Assembly: GCA_027068435.1 (NCBI GenBank)
Contig: JAMOTA010000016.1
Location: forward strand, 79,228-139,017
Direction of reading: 5' to 3'
DNA length: 59,790 bases
Origin: Sulfurovum sp.
GTDB taxonomy: Bacteria; Campylobacterota; Campylobacteria; Campylobacterales; Sulfurovaceae
The notes under the pieces were generated by a model, which saw only the letters and a program-made list of their open reading frames with translations, had not been told where the DNA came from and made no database searches. Numbering within the stretch: the first letter of the stretch is position 1; each line of letters opens with the position of its first letter. The translations under genes were made by a program, and so were the position numbers. Below, piece after piece: positions 1 through 8,369 of this stretch.

Positions 1-2156
1 GGGTATCTCTTTTTAGTACGAACTACATGCTTTCTAATACTACCTCTAATCTCATTTTCAATATACTTATGGTCTTTCAGTGCTTCTGGTTTCATGTTTA
101 GTAGCATGGTTTCAATAAGTACTTCTATCTCTTTAGCAAACTTTTTATCTTCTTTATCTGGAACAAGACCATGGGTACTAATAATAGGTTTACCTACTAC
201 TTTTTGGTTACTTTGTGCTATTTGAGCAACTACAGTCACAATACCATCTTCAGCAAGTTTTTGTCTATCAAGTACTACATCATTTTCGATAGTCATATTG
301 TTTTGGTTATCAATATATGTTTTACCTGTTTTAACTGTTTTAACTTTTTTAAGATATTTAGGTGTTATCTCTACTTGGTCACCATCACTCATAAGCAAGA
401 TATTTCTCTCATCTACACCACAAGAGACAGCTGTTTTTGCATGTTTTGCAATATGGTTGTATTCACCATGAACAGGGAGAAAAAACTTAGGCTGAATAAG
501 TCTTAAGATAAGTTTTTGCTCTTCTTGTCCTGCGTGACCAGATACGTGAATGTCAGCAAACTCTTTATAACGTACTGTTACACCAGCTTTTACAAGTTTA
601 TTCATAAGTCCAGAGACTGAACCCTCATTCCCTGGGATAGCAGAAGCAGAGATGATAACTGTATCTGAAGGTTTAAGTTTGATATGACGGTGTTCATCCG
701 TTGCCATACGGTTAAGAGCAGCCATAGTCTCACCTTGTGAACCTGTAGTAACAATAAGTATCTCATTATCTGAGTACTTAGGTACTTCATGTACTTCAAT
801 AAAGTGTTTGTCTTCGATATCTACAAAACCTAAAGCTCTGTTAGTCTCAACATTTCTCTCCATAGAACGACCGATAACACAGATTTTTCTTCCATGTTTT
901 ACCCCTCTATCCATCGCTTGGAAAATACGGTGAACATTTGAAGAAAATGTTGACATGATGACTCTTCCTTTTGCAAGGTCAAAAAGTGTGTCAAATGTTT
1001 TTCCTACTACTGTTTCACTTTTTGTGTATCCTGGGTTATGTGAGTTTGTAGAGTCAGAGAAGAGACAAAGTACACCTTTTGATCCATAGTAAGCATAACG
1101 GTGTAAGTCCATAGTGTAGTTATCTACTGGTGTATGGTCTATTTTAAAGTCAGCAGTATGAATGATAGTTCCTGCTGGAGTCTCTATAGCCAATGAACAA
1201 GCATCTATAATAGAGTGAGTGTTGTGTAACCACTCTACTTGTAAATCACCTATAGCATACTGTTTTCTAAGTGTTACAAAGTTAAAGTATTTCGTATCAG
1301 CTTTGAGTCCATGTTCATTAAATTTGTTTTCTATCATTGCTAACGCTAAAGGTGTCGCATAAATAGGAAATTTTAACTCTTTGAAAAGGTAAGGCATGGC
1401 ACCAATATGATCTTCGTGACCGTGTGTAATAATAATAGCTTTAATTTTGTGTTTAATTGTATGTAAATAAGAGAAATCAGGTACTAAAATATCTACACCA
1501 TGCATCGTCTCATCAGGGAAGCTCATCCCTACATCTATAACAATAGCACTATCTTCTGTCTCTAGTACAGCCATATTCCCACCAATTTCACCTAATCCAC
1601 CAAGTGGAGTAAAACGGATTTTACCTTTACTTGCTATATCTATCTGCTTCCATGGGTTCATGGTTGCATCTTTGACACGTGCATTCTCCTCTATAGAAGC
1701 TCTCATCGTGTCATTTACGGTAGTGACATTTTTACGTTTTGCTCTACCTTTATTGTTGTTTTTATTCGCAGAAGCATTACGGTTTTGGTTAGGTTTATTA
1801 CTCGGTTTATTTGCCTGAGGCTTTTTAGCTTGTGGACTATTATTGGCTCTATTTTCGTTGTTATTGCGGTTTTGATTCTGATTATTACGATTTCTATTCT
1901 GGTTAGGGTTTGGTTTTCTATTGCCATTTGGTGACTCTGGGTCTTGTACGTTTCCATTAGGTGTTTTATTTTGGTTAGGGTTAGGTTTTCTATTTGGGTT
2001 CGGCTTATTTTGGTTATTTGGTTTACTTGCTCTGTTTTGACTTTGTGTATTATTCTTTTGTCTATGTGGGTTAGGGCGACGTTCTCTTGGTGTCGTTGCT
2101 TGTGTTTTTTGCTCTTGACTTTGAGAGTTTTCGTTGTTTTGATTGTTGTTTTCCAT
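1..2156 (-). CDS. rnj: Ribonuclease J (3' end cut by window edge)
   Basis: Metallo-beta-lactamase/beta-CASP ribonuclease for mRNA decay and rRNA processing. About 718 codons are visible and the C-terminus lies outside the window. The start ATG (2154–2156) opens a roughly 170-residue extension rich in Asn, Gln, Lys, Arg and Pro. The catalytic fold follows from about residue 175 (reads TPLGGLGEIGGNMA). The metal-binding motif HGHEDH is encoded at 1407–1424, in frame with that start. A long disordered N-terminal extension is known for Helicobacter RNase J. The gene start lies inside ksgA (86-base overlap), so the two are probably co-transcribed and translationally linked. No internal stop was seen in the parts I translated. 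Confidence 0.93.
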   Translation of the reverse strand, partial: MENNNQNNENSQSQEQKTQATTPRERRPNPHRQKNNTQSQNRASKPNNQNKPNPNRKPNPNQNKTPNGNVQDPESPNGNRKPNPNQNRNRNNQNQNRNNNENRANNSPQAKKPQANKPSNKPNQNRNASANKNNNKGRAKRKNVTTVNDTMRASIEENARVKDATMNPWKQIDIASKGKIRFTPLGGLGEIGGNMAVLETEDSAIVIDVGMSFPDETMHGVDILVPDFSYLHTIKHKIKAIIITHGHEDHIGAMPYLFKELKFPIYATPLALAMIENKFNEHGLKADTKYFNFVTLRKQYAIGDLQVEWLHNTHSIIDACSLAIETPAGTIIHTADFKIDHTPVDNYTMDLHRYAYYGSKGVLCLFSDSTNSHNPGYTKSETVVGKTFDTLFDLAKGRVIMSTFSSNVHRIFQAMDRGVKHGRKICVIGRSMERNVETNRALGFVDIEDKHFIEVHEVPKYSDNEILIVTTGSQGETMAALNRMATDEHRHIKLKPSDTVIISASAIPGNEGSVSGLMNKLVKAGVTVRYKEFADIHVSGHAGQEEQKLILRLIQPKFFLPVHGEYNHIAKHAKTAVSCGVDERNILLMSDGDQVEITPKYLKKVKTVKTGKTYIDNQNNMTIENDVVLDRQKLAEDGIVTVVAQIAQSNQKVVGKPIISTHGLVPDKEDKKFAKEIEVLIETMLLNMKPEALKDHKYIENEIRGSIRKHVVRTKKRY

Positions 2157-2949
2157 CTAAATTACCTTTTAATTCATTATATATGTGATGATAAGTAGAT
2201 GTCTCAGCTTCATGAGGTCGTAAGTTAGAGTTAAGCTCTAGCTTTTCAAAAGTTTGACTTACAATATCTTTAGAAAAAACAGTTGCAAGGTTTTTAGAGA
2301 GCTTTTTACGTGGTTGTGCAAAAGCAATCTTTAAAAACATTTCAAATTTTTCGTCATCTTGTGACTGATTTTTCTCTATTAAAAGCACTGCTGAAGTAAC
2401 GTTTGGAGCGGGTACAAATGCTTCGGGCTCAACCTCGAAACAGAGTGTCGCTTTTCCTACACTTGAAGCTAAAACAGAGAGAGCTGAAAACTCTTTTTGT
2501 TTTACTTCTGCCGAAAACTTTACGGCTACTTCTTTTTGAACCATTACCAAAATACTTTGGCAATGTTCATCTTTAAATGCTTTTAAGATGATATTGGTCG
2601 CGATATAATAGGGTAGGTTAGCTACTAAATGATAAGGCTCATTTAGTAAACTTCCTGACTCCCAACGCTCAAGCACATCTCCACAACGTAACTCAAAACG
2701 ACCCTCGTGAATCGGGGTTTCAAATTCGTTTGTAAGATGCTCACATAATCTTTTGTCAACCTCAAATGCTGTGACATTTCGAACTCCTAGGAGTTCCTTA
2801 GTTAAATCACCTAAGCCAGGTCCAATCTCTGCAACTTTTAAGTTGTCGTTGGGCATCGCTTGGATGATTTTATGGAGATATACATCATTTTTTAAAAAGT
2901 TTTGACCAAATTTTTTAGAAGCGAACTCGGCTAAATTTTCAATAATCAT
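2071..2949 (-). CDS. rsmA: 16S rRNA dimethyladenosine transferase
   Basis: KsgA/RsmA dimethylates the two adjacent adenines near the 3' end of 16S rRNA during small-subunit maturation. The protein has 292 residues. Motifs seen are FGQNFL near residue 14, the SAM loop EIGPGLGDLT near 41–50 and the catalytic NLPYYI near 110. Most family members are about 260–275 residues. The last roughly 28 residues, a polar Lys/Ser/Gln tail, are read from the same DNA as the start of rnj in another frame, so the tail is probably a product of the overlap and not part of the fold. It is transcribed leftward with rnj and is divergent from hisF. Confidence 0.95.
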   Translation of the reverse strand: MIIENLAEFASKKFGQNFLKNDVYLHKIIQAMPNDNLKVAEIGPGLGDLTKELLGVRNVTAFEVDKRLCEHLTNEFETPIHEGRFELRCGDVLERWESGSLLNEPYHLVANLPYYIATNIILKAFKDEHCQSILVMVQKEVAVKFSAEVKQKEFSALSVLASSVGKATLCFEVEPEAFVPAPNVTSAVLLIEKNQSQDDEKFEMFLKIAFAQPRKKLSKNLATVFSKDIVSQTFEKLELNSNLRPHEAETSTYHHIYNELKGNLDGKQQSKQRKLSKSRAKNTSNDTKRTSP

Positions 2950-3002
2950 ACTATAATCTACCTTTATACTCTATACTAATCCCTTGCTTGGGATAATTTT
3001 TG

Positions 3003-3008
3003 TATAAT
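3003..3008 (+). promoter_or_regulatory. Candidate -10 box for hisF
   Basis: TATAAT, 34 bases before the hisF ATG, in the 92-base gap between divergent rsmA and hisF. No clear -35 was seen, which is usual for Campylobacterota sigma-70 promoters. A second AT-rich box (TAAAAT, 3027–3032) lies closer to the start. Confidence 0.5.
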
Positions 3009-3041
3009 TCTACCATAAAAATAAGATAAAATGGACAATTA

Positions 3042-3806
3042 ATGGATTATTTTGCAAAACGTATTATTCCTTGCTTAGATGTAAATAACGGTAGGGTAGT
3101 AAAAGGTGTTAATTTTGTAGGGCTTCGTGATGCTGGAGATCCAGTAGAAGTGGCATATCGTTACAATGAAGAGGGTGCAGATGAGATTACTTTTCTTGAT
3201 ATAGGTGCGACACATGAAGGAAGAGATACTATCGTAGATGTAGTAAAGCAAGTGGCTAAAGAGGTGTTTATCCCTCTTACTGTTGGTGGGGGCATACGTG
3301 AACTTTCAGATATTTACAATTTACTCAATGTTGGATGTGATAAAGTAAGTATCAACTCAGCTGCTATTAAAAGACCAGATTTCATAGAAGAGGGTGCAAA
3401 ACGTTTTGGTTCACAATGTATGGTTGTAGCTATTGATGCCAAAAGAGTGGGTGAAGATAAATGGAACATCTTTACACATGGTGGTCGTAATGACACAGGC
3501 TTAGATGCATTAGAGTGGGCAAGAGAAGCTTACAACAGAGGTGCAGGGGAGTTACTGGTTACCTCTATGGATGCAGATGGTACTAAAGCAGGTTTTGATA
3601 ACCTCCTCAATAAAAAGATAGGGGAACTTGTAAATATTCCTGTTATCGCTTCAGGTGGAGCAGGAACGATGCAACACATAGAAGAGGCATTTACTCTAGG
3701 GTATGCAGATGCTGCATTAGCTGCTTCTATCTTTCACTTTAGAGAGATAGATATTATGGATCTTAAACACTACCTTAAAGAAAAAAATATTCCAGTGAGA
3801 ATATAA
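3042..3806 (+). CDS. hisF: Imidazole glycerol phosphate synthase, cyclase subunit
   Basis: HisF is the (beta/alpha)8 cyclase half of IGP synthase. It uses ammonia from HisH to turn PRFAR into imidazole glycerol phosphate and AICAR in histidine synthesis. At 254 residues it is full length. The first catalytic aspartate sits in [12 protein letters not shown] near residue 11 and the second in VVAIDAKR near 130. Phosphate-binding loops TVGGGIR and ASGGAG are present. No other his gene is in the window. It shares one base (TAATG) with the next gene, which suggests coupled translation. Confidence 0.97.
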   Translation: MDYFAKRIIPCLDVNNGRVVKGVNFVGLRDAGDPVEVAYRYNEEGADEITFLDIGATHEGRDTIVDVVKQVAKEVFIPLTVGGGIRELSDIYNLLNVGCDKVSINSAAIKRPDFIEEGAKRFGSQCMVVAIDAKRVGEDKWNIFTHGGRNDTGLDALEWAREAYNRGAGELLVTSMDADGTKAGFDNLLNKKIGELVNIPVIASGGAGTMQHIEEAFTLGYADAALAASIFHFREIDIMDLKHYLKEKNIPVRI

Positions 3807-4345
3807 TGCAAGAAAAATCACCTTGCATCGTTTGTGCAGGAGAGAGTGAACAGTTTACTTTTGCGAAACCTATAGGTATAGGTATGACAGATGTTGCTAT
3901 TAACTTAACAAAAATCTGTTTAAGTGAAAAACCTGAGTCTATTCTTTTTGTTGGTACAGCAGGTTCGTATGGAACAAAAAATATTTTTGACATTGTAGAG
4001 TCTCAAAGTGCTGTCAACATAGAAAATAGTTTTTTCACCTCAAATGCATACTCTCCTATTGATAACAGTGTGAGTATATTAAAAGATGTTTCACGTGAAA
4101 CAATTGTAAACTCTTCACACTATATAACTACGGATGAGTCATTGTCAAAAGAGTATTTAAGTCATAATGTAGAGATAGAAAACATGGAGTTTTATGCTGT
4201 ACTTAAAGTAGCTAAAGCATTTAACATACCTGCTAAAGGTATTTTAATAGTAACAAACTACTGTAATAAAAATGCACATAAAGACTTTATAGCTAACCAT
4301 AAAGAAGCGATGTCTAAGCTAACAGAGTATATAAACACAAAATAA
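3806..4345 (+). CDS. Short nucleoside phosphorylase/nucleosidase-family protein
   Basis: A 179-residue protein of the PNP/UDP phosphorylase superfamily. The pattern SILFVGTAGSYG near residue 48 resembles the phosphate/ribose-binding strand, and ENMEFYAVLKVAKAFNIP near 130 matches the MTAN-type D/N-M-E-x-x-A base/ribose site. It is shorter than classical MTAN (about 230 residues), so part of the fold is reduced. The family includes MTA/SAH nucleosidase and futalosine hydrolases. MqnA is encoded at 53 kb, so a role in the futalosine menaquinone pathway is possible but not shown. It overlaps hisF by one base and precedes rlmN. Confidence 0.7.
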   Translation: MQEKSPCIVCAGESEQFTFAKPIGIGMTDVAINLTKICLSEKPESILFVGTAGSYGTKNIFDIVESQSAVNIENSFFTSNAYSPIDNSVSILKDVSRETIVNSSHYITTDESLSKEYLSHNVEIENMEFYAVLKVAKAFNIPAKGILIVTNYCNKNAHKDFIANHKEAMSKLTEYINTK

Positions 4346-4366
4346 ATCCACCATAGGGATATTAAA

Positions 4367-5440
4367 ATGAATAAAAAAATCTTACAAGATTATACAAAAC
4401 AAGAGTTATCAGAGATAATTAAACCAGCATTTCGTGCAAAGCAGATTTGGAATTGGGTTTATCATAAGTATGCTTCTTCTTTTGATGAGATGCTAAATCT
4501 TCCTAAAGCGATGAGAGAAGAGTTAGACAAAGAGTTTACCTTGACGCCACTTAAAGCACTCACTGTGCAAGATAGTATAGATGGAAGTCGTAAATACCTT
4601 TTTGAACTTCATGATGGTCATACGGTTGAAGCAGTACTTCTTCTTATGAGAGATAAGGAGTACCATGAAGATGGTTTTGTAAAGCATCAGGAACGCTATA
4701 CTGTCTGTATCTCCTCTCAAGTAGGGTGCAAGGTAGGGTGTGCCTTTTGTTTGACTGCAAAGGGTGGTTTTATGCGTAACTTGACAGCTGGTGAGATTAC
4801 AGAGCAGTTACGTATGATTAAAAAAGACAACACTATAGATGCTAACCGTCGTGTCAATATTGTCTATATGGGTATGGGTGAACCTCTTGACAATTTAGAT
4901 GCAGTTGTTAAGTCTGTAAAGATATTTGCAGATCCTGATGGTATGGCTATTGCCACACATCGTCAAACGATTTCAACTTCAGGACTCAGTTCTAAGATTG
5001 TCAAGCTTGGTGCAATGGAGTTAGGTATTAACTTAGCTATCTCCCTCCATGCAGTAGATGATGAGTTGAGACAACAGTTAATGCCTATTAACAAAGCGTA
5101 CAACATACAGTCTATTATCGATGCTGTAAAGAACTTTCCTGTAAACGATAGAAAGAGGGTAATGTTTGAATACCTTGTCATTAAAGATGTCAACGATGAC
5201 ATTAGTGCAGCGAAGAAACTACTCTCTTTGCTTGACGGAATAAAAGCAAAAGTAAACTTGATTTACTTTAACCCTTATGGAGGAACAGAGTTTAAACGTC
5301 CTTCTGTTAAAGATATGAAAGCGTTTCAAGAGTACTTAACATCAAGAGGTTTACACTGTACAATACGAGAATCTAAAGGCTTAGATATCTCTGCTGCTTG
5401 TGGTCAACTTAGAGAACAAGAGTTAGAAGGGGAGGTATAA
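4367..5440 (+). CDS. rlmN: Dual-specificity 23S rRNA/tRNA methyltransferase RlmN
   Basis: Radical-SAM enzyme that puts a C2-methyl on adenine 2503 of 23S rRNA and adenine 37 of some tRNAs. It has 357 residues. The [4Fe-4S] motif CKVGCAFC (CX3CX2C) is near residue 120. The SAM 'GGE-like' strand YMGMGEPL is near 167. The C-terminal catalytic cysteine sits in SAACGQL near 348, and the second methyl-carrier cysteine is consistent with the family. An AT-rich 21-base gap separates it from the nucleosidase gene. Its 3' end carries a strong GGAGG ribosome site for the 33-aa gene that follows. Confidence 0.97.
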   Translation: MNKKILQDYTKQELSEIIKPAFRAKQIWNWVYHKYASSFDEMLNLPKAMREELDKEFTLTPLKALTVQDSIDGSRKYLFELHDGHTVEAVLLLMRDKEYHEDGFVKHQERYTVCISSQVGCKVGCAFCLTAKGGFMRNLTAGEITEQLRMIKKDNTIDANRRVNIVYMGMGEPLDNLDAVVKSVKIFADPDGMAIATHRQTISTSGLSSKIVKLGAMELGINLAISLHAVDDELRQQLMPINKAYNIQSIIDAVKNFPVNDRKRVMFEYLVIKDVNDDISAAKKLLSLLDGIKAKVNLIYFNPYGGTEFKRPSVKDMKAFQEYLTSRGLHCTIRESKGLDISAACGQLREQELEGEV

Positions 5441-5441
5441 T

Positions 5442-5543
5442 ATGTCAGCTTTAGAACTTTCTATGTTAGGGTTTATTGGTTTAGTAGTGGGTACTGGAAT
5501 AGGGTGGTTGATTTACGACTCTCGTTCTGAGAATGAGAAGTAA
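5442..5543 (+). CDS. 33-aa single-pass membrane peptide
   Basis: A small gene starting at ATG 5442, one base after the rlmN stop. It has a near-perfect Shine-Dalgarno (GGGGAGG, about 5429–5435) inside the end of rlmN. The 33 residues comprise a short acidic N-terminus, a Gly-rich hydrophobic helix (residues about 8–25, with GLVVGTGIGWLIY) and a charged tail DSRSENEK. This is the pattern of a real small inner-membrane protein with a cytoplasmic tail. Its stop codon lies inside the stem of a terminator hairpin, which closes the operon. The function is unknown. Confidence 0.7.
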   Translation: MSALELSMLGFIGLVVGTGIGWLIYDSRSENEK

Positions 5544-5566
5544 GGTTCTCCCTTACCTCTCATTTT
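5533..5566 (+). terminator. Rho-independent terminator ending the hisF–rlmN operon
   Basis: A 13-base stem with one mismatch: ATGAGAAGTAAGG (5533–5545), loop TTCTC, CCTTACCTCTCAT (5551–5563), then TTTT. It overlaps the stop of the 33-aa gene and abuts the stop of the convergent RluA-family gene. A U-run follows only in the plus direction. Confidence 0.65.
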
Positions 5567-6497
5567 ACCCTCTATTAAAAACACGTTTATCTTTTTCACA
5601 AATCAAATCTTTCATTGCTCTAAAATCACTTTTACTCTCTATATAATAATCTGCACCATAAGTAAATTTAATACTATGTGCATGTAACATAAGCCTAGAT
5701 GCTCCATGTTGGATTAGTCTCTCTTCAGGAGACTGTGTAAGGTCTAAGTAGTCATCACTCGCTTCATAGGTAGCTCCATAAATAGGATCGCCCAAAATAG
5801 GATGTTTCACGTGAAACAAATGTACACGTATCTGGTGGGTTCTTCCTGTGTGTGGGTAACAAGCAACTAAAGTAGCATCTAGTTTTTCATCGTAGGTAAG
5901 AGGTGTAAAGTCTGTATGTGAAGCCTTACCATCGGGGTCTATAAAGACTTTATGTTTAGTTGTCTCATAGCCTCCCTTGTTGACAGAAATAGATTCATAA
6001 CTAGAGAAAGACTCTGTCAACTCTCCGTCAACCCACGCCAAATAAGATTTTTTAATCTCCTTTGTTTCAAACATCTTTTTGAGTTTTCGTTCAGCAGTTT
6101 TATGTTTAGAAGCTAAAAGTAGGCCTGATGTTTCCATGTCAATACGGTGACAAGCGTTTGCATTGTCACCTGCTAAAGTACGTACTTCGTCAAGCATGGA
6201 GTAGGGGGTAGCCATAGTATTGGGATGTACCAAAACACCAGAGTGCTTTTCAAAGACCATAAAGTCTTTGTTGTGAAAAAGAGCATTTTCTCCACGACCT
6301 TTAGCTCTAAAAAAGACCATCTCTATGTCACCCTTTACCATCTTGCCTGTGTGTGTCATGGATTGTCCATCTATGAGTAAACGTCCCTTTGCGATGTGTC
6401 TTTGTGCTTGACCTTGTGTAAAGTTTAGTGTACGCATAACATACAAAAATGCAATGACTTCTTCTTCTATGTGGAACTTCTCTTTTACGAATGGCAT
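5565..6497 (-). CDS. RluA-family 23S rRNA/tRNA pseudouridine synthase
   Basis: Isomerises specific uridines in RNA. It has 310 residues: an S4-like RNA-binding segment near 15–60 (QRHIAKGRLLIDGQ), then the RluA catalytic domain with CHRIDMETSGLLL near 115–127 (HRxD carries the catalytic Asp) and HTGRTHQIRVHL near 220. The exact target (RluC/RluD/other) cannot be read from sequence. The gene is divergent from purB across a 67-base region that holds a 16-base palindrome. Confidence 0.88.
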   Translation of the reverse strand: MPFVKEKFHIEEEVIAFLYVMRTLNFTQGQAQRHIAKGRLLIDGQSMTHTGKMVKGDIEMVFFRAKGRGENALFHNKDFMVFEKHSGVLVHPNTMATPYSMLDEVRTLAGDNANACHRIDMETSGLLLASKHKTAERKLKKMFETKEIKKSYLAWVDGELTESFSSYESISVNKGGYETTKHKVFIDPDGKASHTDFTPLTYDEKLDATLVACYPHTGRTHQIRVHLFHVKHPILGDPIYGATYEASDDYLDLTQSPEERLIQHGASRLMLHAHSIKFTYGADYYIESKSDFRAMKDLICEKDKRVFNRG

Positions 6498-6525
6498 TTA
6501 GCTAACCCCTTTGTAACTGCTATTT

Positions 6526-6541
6526 TGATAGAATTCTATCA
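6526..6541. promoter_or_regulatory. Perfect 16-base palindrome between divergent genes
   Basis: TGATAGAATTCTATCA is its own reverse complement. It sits between the RluA-family gene start (6497) and the purB start (6565), about 24 bases upstream of the purB ATG, where a -10 or operator would be expected. It may be an operator for purB or an AT-rich promoter element; no known consensus is claimed. Confidence 0.4.
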
Positions 6542-6564
6542 TAAATTATAGATAGGATGTTAAT

Positions 6565-7899
6565 ATGGTAGAAAGATATGCTAGAGAAGAGATGACAAAA
6601 AACTGGACACAACACGCAAGATATGCAGCATGGCTAGAAGTAGAAAAAGCTGCTGTAAAAGCTTGGAATAAACTAGGGCTTATCCCCGATGATGACTGTA
6701 AGAAAATAGTAAAAAATGCTACTTTTTCAGTAGAGAGAATAGAAGAGATAGAAGCAGTAACTAAACATGATTTAATCGCGTTTAACACATCTGTGAGTGA
6801 AAGTCTTGGTAAAGAGTCAAGATGGTTTCACTATGGAATGACTAGTTCAGATGCAGTAGATACAGGGGTTGCACTTCAGATGAGAGACTCTTTAGACATT
6901 ATTATCAAAGATGTAAAGATGCTTATGAAGTCTATCAAAAAAAGAGCTAAAGAGCATAAGATGACACTTATGGTAGGGAGAAGCCATGGTATTCATGGAG
7001 AGCCTATAACTTTTGGTCTAACTCTTGCCGTATGGTATGATGAGATGGCTAGACACCTTAAAAACCTCAAACAAACGAGAAAAGTCATAGCCGTAGGACA
7101 AATCTCTGGTGCTATGGGTAACTTTGCTCATGCTCCACTCAAGCTAGAAGAGTACGCGATGAAAGAGCTTGGACTTAAACCTGAACCATGTTCAAACCAA
7201 GTTGTACACCGTGATAGATATGCAAGACTAGCAACTGCCTTGGCTACAATGGCTTCAAGCATTGAAAAGTTTGCAGTACAAATAAGACACTTACAAAGAA
7301 CAGAAGTGTATGAGTGTGAAGAGTACTTTGCAAAAGGTCAAAAAGGGAGTTCTGCTATGCCACATAAAAGAAACCCTATTTTAACTGAAAACATTACAGG
7401 ACTTGCAAGAACCATTAGAGCCTATGCAGCACCTGCTATGGAAAATGTAGCACTATGGCACGAAAGAGATATAAGTCACTCTTCAAATGAGAGATTTTGG
7501 TTGCCAGATGCTTTTATCACTACAGACTTCATGTTACACCGTATGAACAATGTTATATCAAACCTAACAGTAATGCCTGAAAACATGATGAAAAATCTAA
7601 ACTTAACAGGTGGACTTGTATTTTCTCAAAGAGTACTTTTAGAGTTACCATTAAAAGGTGTAAGCAGAGAAGATGCATACAGAATCGTTCAAAGAAATGC
7701 AATGAAAGTTTGGGAAGAGATACAACAAGGTAAAAGTACCACCAACAAAAAAGGTGAATCACTCTACTTGTTACACTTACTAGCAGACAAAGAGTTAAGA
7801 GAGTCACTAAGTGAAGAGCAGATTAGAGAGTGTTTTAATTTTGACTATTATACTAAAAATGTAAAAGGTATCTTTAAAAGAGTGTTTGGAAAGAAGTAG
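6565..7899 (+). CDS. purB: Adenylosuccinate lyase
   Basis: Cleaves SAICAR to AICAR and adenylosuccinate to AMP, both releasing fumarate, in purine synthesis. At 444 residues it fits the fumarase/aspartase superfamily. Signatures are TSSDAVDTG near 92–100 (substrate loop), GRSHG near 139, and the flexible catalytic loop GSSAMPHKRNP near 260. It starts at the ATG after the short divergent spacer. The next 470 bases hold no intact plus-strand gene, so it is probably transcribed alone. Confidence 0.96.
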   Translation: MVERYAREEMTKNWTQHARYAAWLEVEKAAVKAWNKLGLIPDDDCKKIVKNATFSVERIEEIEAVTKHDLIAFNTSVSESLGKESRWFHYGMTSSDAVDTGVALQMRDSLDIIIKDVKMLMKSIKKRAKEHKMTLMVGRSHGIHGEPITFGLTLAVWYDEMARHLKNLKQTRKVIAVGQISGAMGNFAHAPLKLEEYAMKELGLKPEPCSNQVVHRDRYARLATALATMASSIEKFAVQIRHLQRTEVYECEEYFAKGQKGSSAMPHKRNPILTENITGLARTIRAYAAPAMENVALWHERDISHSSNERFWLPDAFITTDFMLHRMNNVISNLTVMPENMMKNLNLTGGLVFSQRVLLELPLKGVSREDAYRIVQRNAMKVWEEIQQGKSTTNKKGESLYLLHLLADKELRESLSEEQIRECFNFDYYTKNVKGIFKRVFGKK

Positions 7900-7928
7900 G
7901 ATGGTATATATAAAATTTGGAGAATCAA

Positions 7929-8146
7929 ATGAATAATGAAAATTTTGAAGAAGCTTCAACTTTCCTTCAAGGGTTAATTAATAAAGACTTTTTGAATTGA
8001 GAAGTGAATATGACAAGGTCATTGATAAAGTTAAAATAGAGAAAGATTCAGACTATAGGATTGCTAGGAATAATAATGATATAAAGTATGATATAGAAGT
8101 AGAGAATAATAAATCTCAAGAATATAGAGAAGAGATTAAGAATTAG
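7929..8146 (+). pseudogene. Frame-broken small gene remnant after purB
   Basis: An ATG at 7929 with a purine-rich ribosome site (TTTGGAGAA) opens a 23-codon frame (MNNENFEEASTFLQGLINKD) that stops at 7998–8000. From 7997 a second frame, offset by one base, reads 49 further codons (LRSEYDKVIDKVKIEKD onward) to TAG 8144–8146. Both halves look protein-like, with acidic and basic helical composition. Joining them needs a single-base frameshift near 7995. I read this as one small gene of about 70 codons broken by an indel, or the end of a larger lost gene. The original function is not recognised. Confidence 0.45.
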
Positions 8147-8168
8147 TGATAAATATGAAATTTTTACC

Positions 8169-8196
8169 GAGTTCCACAGCTCCAGCTGTGGAACTC
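8169..8196. repeat. Perfect palindromic hairpin, REP-like
   Basis: Arms GAGTTCCACAGC (8169–8180) and GCTGTGGAACTC (8185–8196) around TCCA form a GC-rich 12-base stem in an AT-rich region. No U-run follows on either strand, so it is not a classical terminator. Its shape resembles REP/BIME palindromes, as does the hairpin at 52132–52161. Confidence 0.55.
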
Positions 8197-8228
8197 ATAT
8201 CAGAATAATAATGAAATTATAAGTTTTC

Positions 8229-8258
8229 TTGACTTATATAGAGTATTGTGGTTATAAT
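8229..8258 (+). promoter_or_regulatory. Strong sigma-70-like promoter without a downstream gene
   Basis: TTGACT (8229–8234), an 18-base spacer and TATAAT (8253–8258): close to the consensus at both boxes. No plus-strand open frame follows. A transcript from about 8265 would run through a structured 100-base stretch (a 5-bp hairpin GAGTA-CTA-TACTC, and GAGGTAAG that can pair with CTTACTTC) and into the 3' end of the convergent gene at 8370–8795. It could make a small or antisense RNA. Confidence 0.45.
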
Positions 8259-8369
8259 ATAATTTATGATAGAAATATCATTTATTTAGTGAGGTAAGGT
8301 AGCGATATAGAGCGTTTAGTAAGCCCTAGATGGTTGAGTACTATACTCGTCTTACTTCCATTTATTAAT

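Noticed and set aside
1715-2198. Two short open frames on opposite strands at the rnj start
   Set aside because: Both are products of the Asn/Gln-rich repeat DNA of the RNase J extension.
3806-4345. Firm naming as MqnB or MTAN
   Set aside because: The protein is shorter than those enzymes and only a few family motifs are visible; the substrate cannot be assigned.
8200-8369. 6S RNA or another known RNA gene after purB
   Set aside because: The fold is not the long rod with central bubble expected of 6S RNA, and I could not match any known family; kept only as an orphan promoter.
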